Source: Nitratireductor sp. ZSWI3 (GTDB taxonomy: Bacteria; Pseudomonadota; Alphaproteobacteria; Rhizobiales; Rhizobiaceae). Taken from it: 45,782 bases of DNA. Of the stretch, positions 1-7,960 are shown one piece after another. The stretch is taken from assembly GCF_024655565.1 (NCBI RefSeq), contig NZ_JANKOF010000032.1, positions 1 to 45,782 of the forward strand, read 5' to 3'. Each line of letters begins with the position of its first letter. Positions within the stretch are counted from its first letter, which is position 1. Below the pieces are notes generated by a model. It searched no databases. It worked only from the letters and a program-made list of their open reading frames with translations, and was not told the DNA's origin. Both the position numbers and the translations under genes were made by a program.

Positions 1-1
1 C

Positions 2-211
2 AACGGCGGCGGCAACGGCGGCGGCGGTGGCGGCGGCGGTGGCGGTGGCGGCAACCCCGGCAACGAGAAGAGCGTCGGTTCGGCCGGCGAAGGGCCTGGA
101 CCCCATTCAGCGAGCGACTTCGGCCCGACCGGCAGCTTCGGCAAAGGCGACGCCAAAGGAAATGGCGGCGGTCGCGGCAACCGTGACAACGCGCCGGGAC
201 ACAACAAATAG
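2..211 (+). CDS. Gly-rich C-terminal tail of a gene truncated by the window edge
   Basis: An open frame enters from the left edge and ends at TAG (209-211), giving 69 residues without a start codon. It begins with a nearly pure Gly/Asn stretch of about 18 residues, followed by a Ser/Gly/Lys-rich hydrophilic tail ending in GHNK. Such tails occur on secreted, surface or RNA-binding proteins, but no domain is visible and no function can be given. The alternative frames of this repeat give Arg- or Ala-rich junk, so the Gly frame is preferred. Confidence 0.5.
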   Translation, partial: NGGGNGGGGGGGGGGGGNPGNEKSVGSAGEGPGPHSASDFGPTGSFGKGDAKGNGGGRGNRDNAPGHNK

Positions 212-292
212 CAGGCCGCGTTCAGTCAAGCCGCGCGCGCTGCCCATGACCATCGATCGCAGATCGGCCGGCCGTGGGCAGCGCCGGGTGTC

Positions 293-1459
293 TCAGCGTT
301 CCAGCGGACCTTGAACGGCGAGCGCGGCGTCGAGATCGGCGATCAGGTCGTCGACGTGCTCGAGGCCGGCATGGAAGCGGACGATCTCGCTCGTCTGCGG
401 GAAGTCCTGAAGCGATGGCCGGCTGCGGTCCGGCGCGATCGGCATGGCGAGGCTTTCGAACCCGCCCCAGCTGCTGCCCACGCCGAACAGCCTCAGGCGG
501 TCGAGCAGCGCCTCGGTATCGAAGCCGGGGGCGAAGACCACCGAGAGGAGACCGTTGCTGCCCGAGGCATCGCGCTTCCAGATCGCCTGGCCCGGATGGG
601 AGGGCAGCGCGGGGTGCAGCACGCCCAGCACCTCAGGCCGCTCGGCGAACCATGCGGCGAGCGCCATTGCGTTGTGCTCGTGCCGCTCCAGCCGCAGCGA
701 CAGGGTGCGCATGCCGCGCAGCGTGGCATAGGCCTCGTCGGGCGCCAGCCCCTGGCCGCTGGCGTGAACCGCCTTGCGCAACCGCGCCGCGGCTTCGCCG
801 GAAGCGCTGACCGCGCCCATCATCACGTCCGCATGGCCGCCGAGATATTTCGTCCCGGCGATGATCGACACGTCGCAGCCGAGCGCGATCGGCCGGTACA
901 GCCAGCCCGAGCCGTAGGTGTTGTCCGCCATCACCACGACCCCGGCCGCGTGGGCGCAGGCGCAGAGCGCCGGCAGATCCATCACCTCGAAGGTTTGCGA
1001 GCCGGGAGACTCGACGAAGACGAGCCTGGTTTGCGGGCGCAGATAAGGGGCGAGATCCGTGGTCCCGCAGGGGAAGAGACCGATGCTCACGCCGAACTCG
1101 GAGAGCACCTCCTCGCAAAAGGTCCGGGTGGCGCCGAAGATCGTGTCCACCAGCAGCACGTGGTCGCCGGGGCGCAGCAGCGCCAGGAGCGCCGACGAGA
1201 TCGCCGCCACGCCGGAGGGGAGGAGCCAGGCGCCCTCGGCACCTTCCAGATCGGCGATGGCCTCCATCAGCGCATGGGCCGTGGTGGTGCCGCGGCGGCC
1301 GTAGGAAAGCACGCTGTCGTCGTGCTCGCGCCGGCGCTTGGTGTCGCGATAGCTTTCCACCGTGTCGTGCAGGATGGTCGAGGCCCGCACGACCGGCGGA
1401 TTCGCCGGGCCGGGGCGATTGGGCTGGCCGTAGTGGCAGAGCCTGGTTTCGCGGCGCAT
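293..1459 (-). CDS. metC: Cystathionine beta-lyase-type PLP enzyme (MetC-like)
   Basis: 388 residues, the usual length of a Cys/Met-metabolism PLP lyase. The YGRRGTTT motif (about residues 53-60), the substrate-loop VESPGS (149-154), MADNTYGSG (177-185) and the PLP-lysine motif GTKYLGGH (Lys about 204) all match cystathionine beta-lyase more closely than gamma-synthase. The family splits C-S bonds of cystathionine, cystine and related thioethers to release thiol, pyruvate and ammonia in the cytoplasm. Its ATG lies one base after the TGA of the upstream rhodanese gene, so the two are probably translationally coupled. The neighbouring cysteine dioxygenase-like gene and TctABC importer suggest a catabolic organosulfur role rather than methionine synthesis. 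The family is clear; the natural substrate is inferred. Confidence 0.85.
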   Translation of the reverse strand: MRRETRLCHYGQPNRPGPANPPVVRASTILHDTVESYRDTKRRREHDDSVLSYGRRGTTTAHALMEAIADLEGAEGAWLLPSGVAAISSALLALLRPGDHVLLVDTIFGATRTFCEEVLSEFGVSIGLFPCGTTDLAPYLRPQTRLVFVESPGSQTFEVMDLPALCACAHAAGVVVMADNTYGSGWLYRPIALGCDVSIIAGTKYLGGHADVMMGAVSASGEAAARLRKAVHASGQGLAPDEAYATLRGMRTLSLRLERHEHNAMALAAWFAERPEVLGVLHPALPSHPGQAIWKRDASGSNGLLSVVFAPGFDTEALLDRLRLFGVGSSWGGFESLAMPIAPDRSRPSLQDFPQTSEIVRFHAGLEHVDDLIADLDAALAVQGPLER

Positions 1460-1460
1460 G

Positions 1461-3035
1461 TCAGACCGTCTCCAAAGGGGTGGCGTGGGCCGGATTTAAC
1501 GCACCGCGCTCCTGCGCGTCGAGCTGTTTGAGCAACCCGCATTCCCAGGCCAGGTACTGGCGGGCCGCTTCGAGATTGTCGTCATGGCGGTCGTGAACGA
1601 AGAACAGGTAATCGATGCAGTCGTCCTGCGCCGGCAGGTCAGGCGTGGCGACCACTGCGAGTCCCGCGGCGCGCCATTGTTCCGGACCGCCGACATGGCC
1701 TTCGACCTCGTTCGCACCGAGTTCGGTCAGGCGCTGCATCACGCCGGCGACCAGAGCTGCGCTGCGGCCGAGGACGAGGATCGGTCCCTGCGCGATCCGG
1801 GCATCGAGCCGCGCGCGGGTGACCCATTCCGCCCCTTCCACATGGCCGGCGCGATACTCCATCCCGCGCGAGGCGTCGAGCAGGCGCAGGCCCGGACGGT
1901 TGGCGATCTCGCCCAGCCTCGGCACGGACGCGGCCTCGATCACCGGCTGCGGCTCGGGGCCTGAAGCAGGGCCGGCGCTCGCATCGGCATCGAGCAGATG
2001 CACCTCGTGGCCCATGCCGCGCAGCCAGATCGCGGTGGAGGCCGCCCGCAGGCCGAGGTCGTCGCTCAGCACGATGCGGGCGTTGCGCACGGCAAGGAAC
2101 TCGTCGGTGGCCTGCACCAGCTGCCCGCCGGGCGCGTGGCGCGCATGCTCGCAATGGGCCGCGAGATATTCCTCTTCGGTGCGCACATCGAACAGGTAGG
2201 TGGTGCGGCTCTCGTCCGCCATCCAGGCCGCGACAGTGCCGGGCGAAACACGGCTGAGGCCGAAACCGCGCACCAGCCGGCCCGCCCGCGCCCGCGCCAG
2301 GGCGGCGGAAGCGGGGCTCAACGCGGGCGGGGCATCGGGGGTGCGGCCATGGTCGAGCTCGAAGCCGGCAAGGCGCCAGCCCTGTGTGCCGTTGCGCAGC
2401 GCGAAGACCGGATTCTTCAGCCCCAGATTGCGCAGCGACTGGGCGCCGATGATGGAGCGGGTGCGCCCGGCGCAATTGACGATCACCGGTGTGCTCTCGT
2501 CCGCCACCAGTTCCGGCAGGCGATAGCCCAGCTCGGCGTTGGGGCAGGAGCGCGCGCCGGGCAGCGACATCTTGCGGAATTCCGAGGGCGAGCGGCCGTC
2601 GAGCACGATCATGGGCGCACTTCTGGCCTGGCGCTCGCGCAGTTCCTCGGCCGAGATCGACGGCGTGCCGCACGCATGCTCGACCAACTCGCCAAAGGTC
2701 TTGGAGAGCACATTGACCCCCTTGAAGAGCGTGTATCCCGCCGCCGCCCAGGCCGGCGCGCCGCCCTCGAGCCCCAGCAGGTTCTCATAGCCGAGCGCCG
2801 CCAGCCGCTCATGGGCGAGGGCCGACACGCCGTCGCCGTCGTCCATCAGCACGCAGAGCGTCTTCTTGCGGGGCACCAGCACCGGCGCCCGCGCCTCGAT
2901 CACGCTGTAAGGGGCGCTGACGCAGAAGAAGGGATGGCCTTCGCCATACTGGCCGTGTTCGCGGATGTCGAGGAACGCAAATTCCCGTTCCGCGCCCAGC
3001 ATCGGCTTGAGCGCGGTTGCCGTTATCGTCTTCAT
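1461..3035 (-). CDS. Multi-domain rhodanese (sulfurtransferase) protein
   Basis: 524 residues made of four rhodanese-like repeats, at roughly 1-105, 125-235, 270-360 and 375-460, followed by a C-terminal segment (CIDYLFFVHDRHDDN). Only the second repeat has a catalytic cysteine loop, CAGRTRS (Cys about 188). At the same place repeats 1, 3 and 4 read MDDGDG, SDDLGL and LGRSAA, so they are probably structural or regulatory. Rhodaneses carry sulfane sulfur as a Cys persulfide. It sits between a cysteine-dioxygenase-like cupin and a C-S lyase and would fit as the enzyme passing on released sulfur. The ATG at 3035 is 13 bases after the cupin stop. The fold is certain; the sulfur donor and acceptor are unknown. 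Confidence 0.85.
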   Translation of the reverse strand: MKTITATALKPMLGAEREFAFLDIREHGQYGEGHPFFCVSAPYSVIEARAPVLVPRKKTLCVLMDDGDGVSALAHERLAALGYENLLGLEGGAPAWAAAGYTLFKGVNVLSKTFGELVEHACGTPSISAEELRERQARSAPMIVLDGRSPSEFRKMSLPGARSCPNAELGYRLPELVADESTPVIVNCAGRTRSIIGAQSLRNLGLKNPVFALRNGTQGWRLAGFELDHGRTPDAPPALSPASAALARARAGRLVRGFGLSRVSPGTVAAWMADESRTTYLFDVRTEEEYLAAHCEHARHAPGGQLVQATDEFLAVRNARIVLSDDLGLRAASTAIWLRGMGHEVHLLDADASAGPASGPEPQPVIEAASVPRLGEIANRPGLRLLDASRGMEYRAGHVEGAEWVTRARLDARIAQGPILVLGRSAALVAGVMQRLTELGANEVEGHVGGPEQWRAAGLAVVATPDLPAQDDCIDYLFFVHDRHDDNLEAARQYLAWECGLLKQLDAQERGALNPAHATPLETV

Positions 3036-3048
3036 GGATCGGTTCCGC

Positions 3049-3654
3049 TTACGTCCGGGTTTTCACGCCGACCGACATGATCTTGCAGGTGTCGTTATCG
3101 AGGTCGAAGGTCACGCGCGACACCAGGGTCTCGAGCGGACGGTCGTAGAAATGCAGGTGGCGGATGATCTGGTCGCCGCGAATCTCCACGCTGTGGATGT
3201 CGTCGGGCATCATGGCCAGGGACTGGCCGGGCGCGATCTCGAACACCTCGCGAACCGAAAGCTTCGCATGGCCGTCGACGGAACCGTCGTCCTCGCGGGT
3301 GTAGAGCGTGTTGTGCTCGCTGCCCTCGACCGCGGCGATGCAGGCCCAGACCGTGTGGTTGTGGGGCGGGATCTTCTTTCCGGCGCGCATCACGTTGAGA
3401 TAGAGGGTGATGCCCTGCGGGCCTTCCGACCCGATCAGGTAGCGCGCCTGTTTCTCCTCGCCCTCCGGCGGGGGAAAATCGGCCTCGCTCCACAGCGACG
3501 GCTGATCGGCCAGCGCCTGCAGGTTGCCGCGTATCCGGTCGAGCAGCGGTCGGTCGAGCGCTGCGCCGTCAAGCATGGCTCGGGTGCCGGAGATCAGGTT
3601 CTTCACCTTCTCCTCGCGGCTGCGGGCGATGTCGGTCTGATCAGGATTGGCCAT
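3049..3654 (-). CDS. Cysteine dioxygenase-family cupin (thiol dioxygenase)
   Basis: 201 residues. The cupin metal site is visible as PPHNHTVW (His about 98 and 100) and DDIHSVEI (His about 154), the three-His arrangement of cysteine and 3-mercaptopropionate dioxygenases. These non-haem iron enzymes add O2 to a thiol to give a sulfinate. The ATG at 3654 is chosen because AAGGAG stands about 8 bases upstream; the open frame runs further upstream but overlaps tctA out of frame. The gene follows tctA by 32 bases and precedes the rhodanese gene by 13, so it belongs to the tct-metC operon. Whether it prefers cysteine, 3-mercaptopropionate or another thiol cannot be told from the sequence. Confidence 0.85.
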   Translation of the reverse strand: MANPDQTDIARSREEKVKNLISGTRAMLDGAALDRPLLDRIRGNLQALADQPSLWSEADFPPPEGEEKQARYLIGSEGPQGITLYLNVMRAGKKIPPHNHTVWACIAAVEGSEHNTLYTREDDGSVDGHAKLSVREVFEIAPGQSLAMMPDDIHSVEIRGDQIIRHLHFYDRPLETLVSRVTFDLDNDTCKIMSVGVKTRT

Positions 3655-3686
3655 GATCGTCGTCTCCTTGAAGCGTAAAGATTGAC

Positions 3687-5255
3687 TCAGGTGTCGGAAA
3701 CCCGGGCGGGCTGCCCGGATCCGGTGCGGTCGGCGCGGCGGCGGCGCAGCGCGCCGAGCGCCGGGGCGATCCACATGATCGCCGAAAGCGCCATCATCGC
3801 CGCGGCGATCGGGTGGCCGACGGGGTCCACGAAGACCAGCCAGTTGCCCTGCGAGATGGCCAGCGAGTTGGAGATCGAGGCTTCCATCTGCGCCCCCAGC
3901 ACCAGCCCGAGGATGGCCGGCCCGAGCGGGATGCCGGAGAGGTTCATGGCGAAGGCGACGATGCCGGCGCCCAGCGCCACCCAGACGTTGAACTGGTTGT
4001 TCCCGTCCGAATAGGCCCCCAGCACGCACAGCAGCAGGATGATGCCCACCATCACCGACTTCGGAATGGAGAAGATCGTGCGCGAGACGACGCGGATGAC
4101 CAGGAAGGCCATTGGCCACATCACGATGTTGCAGACGAGGAAGGCAACGATGATCATCCAGGCGATATCGCCATGCTGCGCGAACAGCAGCGGCCCCGGC
4201 ACCAGCCCGTGCAGGGCCATCGCGCCGATGAACAGCGCCGAGGTGGAGTTGCCGGGAATGCCCAGCGACAGCAGCGGCACCATGGAACTGGCCGTCACGG
4301 CGTTGTTGGCTGCCTCTGGCGCGGCGATGCCTTCCGGCGCGCCTTCGCCCCATGCGGCCTCGTCGTCACGGCCGGCAAAGCGACGGCGGAACCGGCGGCC
4401 GGCCTGGTCGTAGGCGAGGTAGATCGCCATCAGCATTCCCGCTCCCGGCAGCACGCCGATGAAGTTGCCGATCGCCGAGCTGGTGCCCCAGACCGGCAGC
4501 AGGCGGCGGATCAGACCGCTGTCGAGCTTCATCGAGCCGATGACCGGCAGGCTGGCGGATGCTCCGCCGCGGCTGCGCTCGTCGACGATGTCCCTGAGCA
4601 GGTCGAACGCGGCCGCCACGCCGAAGAGCCCGACCAGCATCGGCACGAAGGGGATGCCCTCGATCAGGTTGACGCTGCCGAAGGTGTAGCGCGGAAAACC
4701 CGTCACCTGGCTGTAGCCGATGGTGGCGACGAGCAGGCCGAGCGCGGCCGAGATGATGCCCTTCAGGATGTTGCCCGACAGCAGGCCCACCACGCTCGAC
4801 AGGCCGAGGATCGTCAGGGCCGCGTTCTCGACATAGCCGAAACGCAGCGCCACCTCGGCGAGCGCCGGCGCGCAGACCAGGAGCACCAGCGAGCTCAGCA
4901 GGCCGCCGACCACCGAGGAGGTCATGGCGATGGAAAGCGCCCTGCCCGCCTGTCCCTTGCGCGCCATCGCGTTGCCGTCGATCGTCGTGATCAGCGCCGA
5001 GGCGGTGCCCGGCACCTTCAGCATGATCGCCGGGATCGCCCCTCCGGCGGCGGCGGCGCAGTAGACGCCGACCATCAGCGCCAGCGCCTGATCGGCGGGA
5101 AGGCTGAAGGAAAAGGGGATGAAAACGGCAAAGGCGATGTTGTCGTTGATGCCCGGGATCGAGCCGACGATCAGCCCCGCCAGGACGCCGAGCATCACCA
5201 TCGACAGCACGGTGGGCTGCAGCAGTTGGGTGAAACCGAGGAGAATCTGGTCCAT
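3687..5255 (-). CDS. tctA: Tripartite tricarboxylate transporter large permease TctA
   Basis: 522 residues, strongly hydrophobic with about a dozen membrane segments. TctA hallmarks include the N-terminal GSIPGINDNIAFAVFIPFSF region, LKVPGTASALITTIDGNAMARKG, and a central LLSLGIPGNSTSALFIGAM motif. It forms the transport channel of a cation-coupled importer with TctB and takes ligand from the periplasmic protein TctC. Its ATG is one base past the tctB TGA, so the two permeases are coupled. TctC-family receptors bind very varied carboxylates, so the name does not fix the substrate. The operon's sulfur enzymes suggest a sulfur-containing carboxylate (inference). Confidence 0.92.
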   Translation of the reverse strand: MDQILLGFTQLLQPTVLSMVMLGVLAGLIVGSIPGINDNIAFAVFIPFSFSLPADQALALMVGVYCAAAAGGAIPAIMLKVPGTASALITTIDGNAMARKGQAGRALSIAMTSSVVGGLLSSLVLLVCAPALAEVALRFGYVENAALTILGLSSVVGLLSGNILKGIISAALGLLVATIGYSQVTGFPRYTFGSVNLIEGIPFVPMLVGLFGVAAAFDLLRDIVDERSRGGASASLPVIGSMKLDSGLIRRLLPVWGTSSAIGNFIGVLPGAGMLMAIYLAYDQAGRRFRRRFAGRDDEAAWGEGAPEGIAAPEAANNAVTASSMVPLLSLGIPGNSTSALFIGAMALHGLVPGPLLFAQHGDIAWMIIVAFLVCNIVMWPMAFLVIRVVSRTIFSIPKSVMVGIILLLCVLGAYSDGNNQFNVWVALGAGIVAFAMNLSGIPLGPAILGLVLGAQMEASISNSLAISQGNWLVFVDPVGHPIAAAMMALSAIMWIAPALGALRRRRADRTGSGQPARVSDT

Positions 5256-5256
5256 C

Positions 5257-5757
5257 TCAGAGCCCCGGCGCGATGAAGCTGAGATAGGACCGCGGCAGGC
5301 GGACGTCGAGCACCATCACGAAGAGCAGATAGGTGACCGCGGTGACGAGCGCTGCGAAGAGCCCGAGCCTTACCGGATCACGCTGGCCGGAGAGCCACAG
5401 CAACCCTGCCTGCAGGACGAAGGTGGCGACGGCGAAGCCGACGCCGGCACCAAGGGCGGCGGCCCAGCCGCCCATGAGGACGACGCAAAGCGCGATGGCG
5501 CTGAGCTCACGGGTCGGGAGCGGTCTTGCCAGGCCCGCATGGAGGCAGCGCAGCAGCAATGCCAGGCCGGACAGGGCGAGCAGGCCGGAGACGACCGCCG
5601 GGAAGACGCGCGAGGAGGCGTCGAAGCCGGTGGCCTTGTAGAGGGCGAAACCGCCGACGCAGATCAGGATCAGGCCGACCCAGAAATCCGCGTCGCGGGT
5701 GACTGCGCCGTCGATCGCGGAAGGTTTGGAGGATGGGAGCATGACGGGTCCAGGCAT
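5257..5757 (-). CDS. tctB: Tripartite tricarboxylate transporter small permease TctB
   Basis: 166 residues with four hydrophobic segments (about residues 25-42, 53-70, 88-122, 133-152), the size and layout of TctB. It pairs with TctA, the next gene. The first ATG (5757) and a second at 5742 are both possible; neither has a strong ribosome site. It lies 77 bases after the tctC stop. Identification rests mostly on position between tctC and tctA and on the membrane pattern, since TctB sequences are poorly conserved. Confidence 0.88.
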   Translation of the reverse strand: MPGPVMLPSSKPSAIDGAVTRDADFWVGLILICVGGFALYKATGFDASSRVFPAVVSGLLALSGLALLLRCLHAGLARPLPTRELSAIALCVVLMGGWAAALGAGVGFAVATFVLQAGLLWLSGQRDPVRLGLFAALVTAVTYLLFVMVLDVRLPRSYLSFIAPGL

Positions 5758-5834
5758 CCGGGAGGAGAGATCGCCGGGCGCCCCGGGCCGGAAGGTTCCA
5801 GGGCGCCCGATCGTCCAAAGTCGGAGGGTTCCGG

Positions 5835-6785
5835 TTATTCGGACAGGTTGTTCTCTTTGATGATGACCGAGGCCTGCTCGGCATAAGAGGTAATGATCTT
5901 CTGGAAATCATCCGCATTGCGGTAGGTCGCATCGAACCCGCCGTCAGCCATCTTCTTCTGGTAGGTCTCGTCCTTGGCGATCTTTTCCATCAGCTCGGAG
6001 AGGAAGGCCACCACCGGCTCGGGCGTGCCGGCAGGCACGGCCCAGCCGCGGAAGGTGGCCCAGATCGGAATGCCGAGACCGGCTTCCTCGAATGTCGGCA
6101 CGTCGGGAAAGTTGGCGTCGCGCATGTCGGAGGCGACGGCCAGGATGCGCACCGTTCCGCTCTTGGCGTGGCTCATCGCCTCGCCCATCGGCCAGAAGGC
6201 GCCGTCGGCATGACCGCCGATCACCGCCTGCAGCTGCTCGCCGAAACCCTTCGCCGGCACATAGGTGAATTGCGCCTTGGCGGTGGATGTCAGCGCCAGT
6301 CCGGCCATGTGGTGCGAGGTGCCGATGCCGGCGATGGTCATGGTCAGCGGCGCTTCCCGTGCGGCATTGATGAAATCCTCGATGGTCGCGAAGCGGGAAT
6401 CGGCGGGCACGGCGATCACCTCGGGGTCGAGGTTGTAGGCCGCCACGGGCGTGAAATCGGCGACCTCGTAGGGCGCGCCCTTGAGCTGCGGATTGGTGAC
6501 GACCGAACTGGTCATCGCCAGAAGGGTGTAGCCGTCCGGCTCGGCATTGGCCACGAAGCTCTGGCCGACAACACCGCCGCCGCCCGCGCGGTTGGACACC
6601 ACCACTTCGGCACCGTCGAGAAAGCCGTTGGCCGCCTCCGCGATCAGGCGCGAGGTCACGTCGACGGCGCCGCCGGGCGCAAAGGGCACGACGAGGTCGA
6701 TATCGCGCACCGGATAGTCCTGCGCCAATGCCGACGTGGCAAGCGCGCCGCCGAGAACCAGGGCGAGGCCGAGGGATTTCATCAT
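5835..6785 (-). CDS. tctC: Periplasmic tricarboxylate-type solute receptor TctC (Bug family)
   Basis: 316 residues. A Sec signal peptide (MMKSLGLALVLGG...SALAQ, cleaved near residue 21) precedes a TctC/Bug core beginning YPVRDIDLVVPFAPGGAVDVTSR, with the usual GGGG..G loop (RAGGGGVVGQ) and the TIAGIGTSHHMAG ligand-loop region. It captures a carboxylate in the periplasm and delivers it to TctAB. Start 6785 is supported by AGGAGGT six bases upstream. It is the first gene of the operon and diverges from the LysR gene at 6928, the common arrangement for LysR-controlled tct operons. Confidence 0.92.
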   Translation of the reverse strand: MMKSLGLALVLGGALATSALAQDYPVRDIDLVVPFAPGGAVDVTSRLIAEAANGFLDGAEVVVSNRAGGGGVVGQSFVANAEPDGYTLLAMTSSVVTNPQLKGAPYEVADFTPVAAYNLDPEVIAVPADSRFATIEDFINAAREAPLTMTIAGIGTSHHMAGLALTSTAKAQFTYVPAKGFGEQLQAVIGGHADGAFWPMGEAMSHAKSGTVRILAVASDMRDANFPDVPTFEEAGLGIPIWATFRGWAVPAGTPEPVVAFLSELMEKIAKDETYQKKMADGGFDATYRNADDFQKIITSYAEQASVIIKENNLSE

Positions 6786-6898
6786 GAGGGTACCTCCTAT
6801 TTGATTTTTATCGCGCGGAAGCCCGCACGGGTTTTGATTGGTGGGGCAAGCCTAGGGAACCAAAAACATTAGGTATATTTAGAAATGCTTGCATTCCC

Positions 6899-6913
6899 AT
6901 AAGAATCTCTTAT
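6899..6913. promoter_or_regulatory. Candidate LysR-type operator in the tctC/lysR divergent region
   Basis: ATAAGA-ATC-TCTTAT is a perfect 6+3+6 palindrome with the T-N11-A spacing typical of LysR recognition sites. It lies 14 bases before the LysR start and about 114 before tctC, so it could serve autoregulation and, with a second site, activation of tct. Confidence 0.5.
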
Positions 6914-6927
6914 TTGATAGCAGAATC

Positions 6928-7791
6928 ATGCGGTTCGACTTCCATCTGGCACAGCTACGCACCCTTCTGGCCATCTCGGATGCAGGCAGTTTCGAGGCGG
7001 CGGCGCGACGGGTCGGCCGGACGCAATCCGCCGTCACCCAGCAGATGCAGAAGCTCGAGACGCTGACCGGGGCGAAGCTCTTCCGCCAGGAGGGCCGGCG
7101 GCGCGAGCTCACCCCGGCCGGGCACACGCTCGTCAGCTATGCGCGCGAAATCCTGTCCATGTCGCGCTATGCGGTGGCGGCGCTCGAACAGGCGGACGAG
7201 CAAGGCGTCGTGCGGGTGGGAGCGCCGCAGGAGATCGCCGAGCGGCTGCTGCCCTCGCTGCTGGCCGACTTCACGCGAAAATGGCCCTCGGTGCGGGTGA
7301 TGATCCAGGTGGGGCGCAGCCCCGACCTGATGACCATGCTCCAGGAGGGGCGGCTGGACATGACGCTGAGCACCCGGCGCGCCGAGACGCTGAACGGCGC
7401 GCTCATCGCCAGCATCCCCGCCCGCTGGATCGCCGCCCCCGGCTTCGAATGGGACACGCATATGCCGGTGCCGTTGATCCTCGCCGACGAACCCAGCATG
7501 TTCCGGCAGATCGCGCTGGCGGCGCTCGACGTGCACGGGCTGTCCTATGTCGAGCGGGTCACCTCGCCCTCGCTCGCGGGTGTGCGGCTGTCGGTCTATT
7601 CGGGCATCGGGATCACCGCACGCACCGAGAGCTCGTTCTTTTCGGAAACCAGGGTGCTCGGACCTGAACAGGGCCTGCCGCCGCTGCCGATGGTCAGCTA
7701 CTACGCCTATCTCGCCAATCGCGATCACTCCGCCCATGTGACCGCGCTCTTCGAACGCATCGTCGAGGAGGGGCAGACCAGCCTTTCCTGA
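6928..7791 (+). CDS. LysR-family transcriptional regulator
   Basis: 287 residues. The N-terminal winged helix (residues 5-65: LRTLLAISDAGSFEAAARRVGRTQSAVTQQMQKLE) is canonical LysR, followed by a periplasmic-receptor-like effector domain (about 95-285). The open frame extends to a TTG at 6889, but the ATG at 6928 puts the helix-turn-helix at the usual position and leaves the palindrome at 6899-6913 as untranslated operator. It is divergent from tctC and is the likely regulator of the tct-sulfur operon. The effector is presumably the transported compound or a breakdown product (inference). Confidence 0.88.
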   Translation: MRFDFHLAQLRTLLAISDAGSFEAAARRVGRTQSAVTQQMQKLETLTGAKLFRQEGRRRELTPAGHTLVSYAREILSMSRYAVAALEQADEQGVVRVGAPQEIAERLLPSLLADFTRKWPSVRVMIQVGRSPDLMTMLQEGRLDMTLSTRRAETLNGALIASIPARWIAAPGFEWDTHMPVPLILADEPSMFRQIALAALDVHGLSYVERVTSPSLAGVRLSVYSGIGITARTESSFFSETRVLGPEQGLPPLPMVSYYAYLANRDHSAHVTALFERIVEEGQTSLS

Positions 7792-7850
7792 CGGCAGATC
7801 GCCTCCCGTCTCGACGGACGATCGTGTGGCTTCGACCCCGCGGCACCCTC

Positions 7851-7891
7851 TGCCCTGCTGGGCATCTTTCCCTCAAGAGCAGGGCAATCGC
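7851..7891. repeat. Intergenic hairpin and copy 1 of a dispersed repeat
   Basis: TGCCCTGCT (7851-7859) and AGCAGGGCA (7878-7886) form a perfect 9-bp stem with an 18-base loop. The right part, GCATCTTTCC (from 7862) followed by GCAGGGCAATCGC (7879-7891), recurs at 45634-45673 downstream of another plus-strand gene. This indicates a small dispersed intergenic repeat rather than a gene-specific signal. Confidence 0.5.
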
Positions 7892-7915
7892 TTATGGATT
7901 TGGCCTGCCCCTACT

Positions 7916-7942
7916 CCGTCTCGGGGCTTTGCCCCGAGATGG
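7916..7942. terminator. Likely bidirectional terminator between lysR and the ROK gene
   Basis: CCGTCTCGGGGC and GCCCCGAGATGG pair around a TTT loop (nine perfect base pairs plus an outer extension). It lies between two convergent genes, LysR (ends 7791) and the ROK regulator (ends 7961). There is no long T run, so the call rests on stem strength and position. Confidence 0.5.
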
Positions 7943-7960
7943 GCGGAAGCAGGCGGTGGA

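Noticed and set aside
311-1531. Long plus-strand frames opposite metC and the rhodanese gene (also at 1998-3080 and 3813-5276)
   Set aside because: They are antisense shadows in high-GC DNA, with His/Arg/Gln-rich composition and no motifs, while the minus strand encodes clear enzymes.
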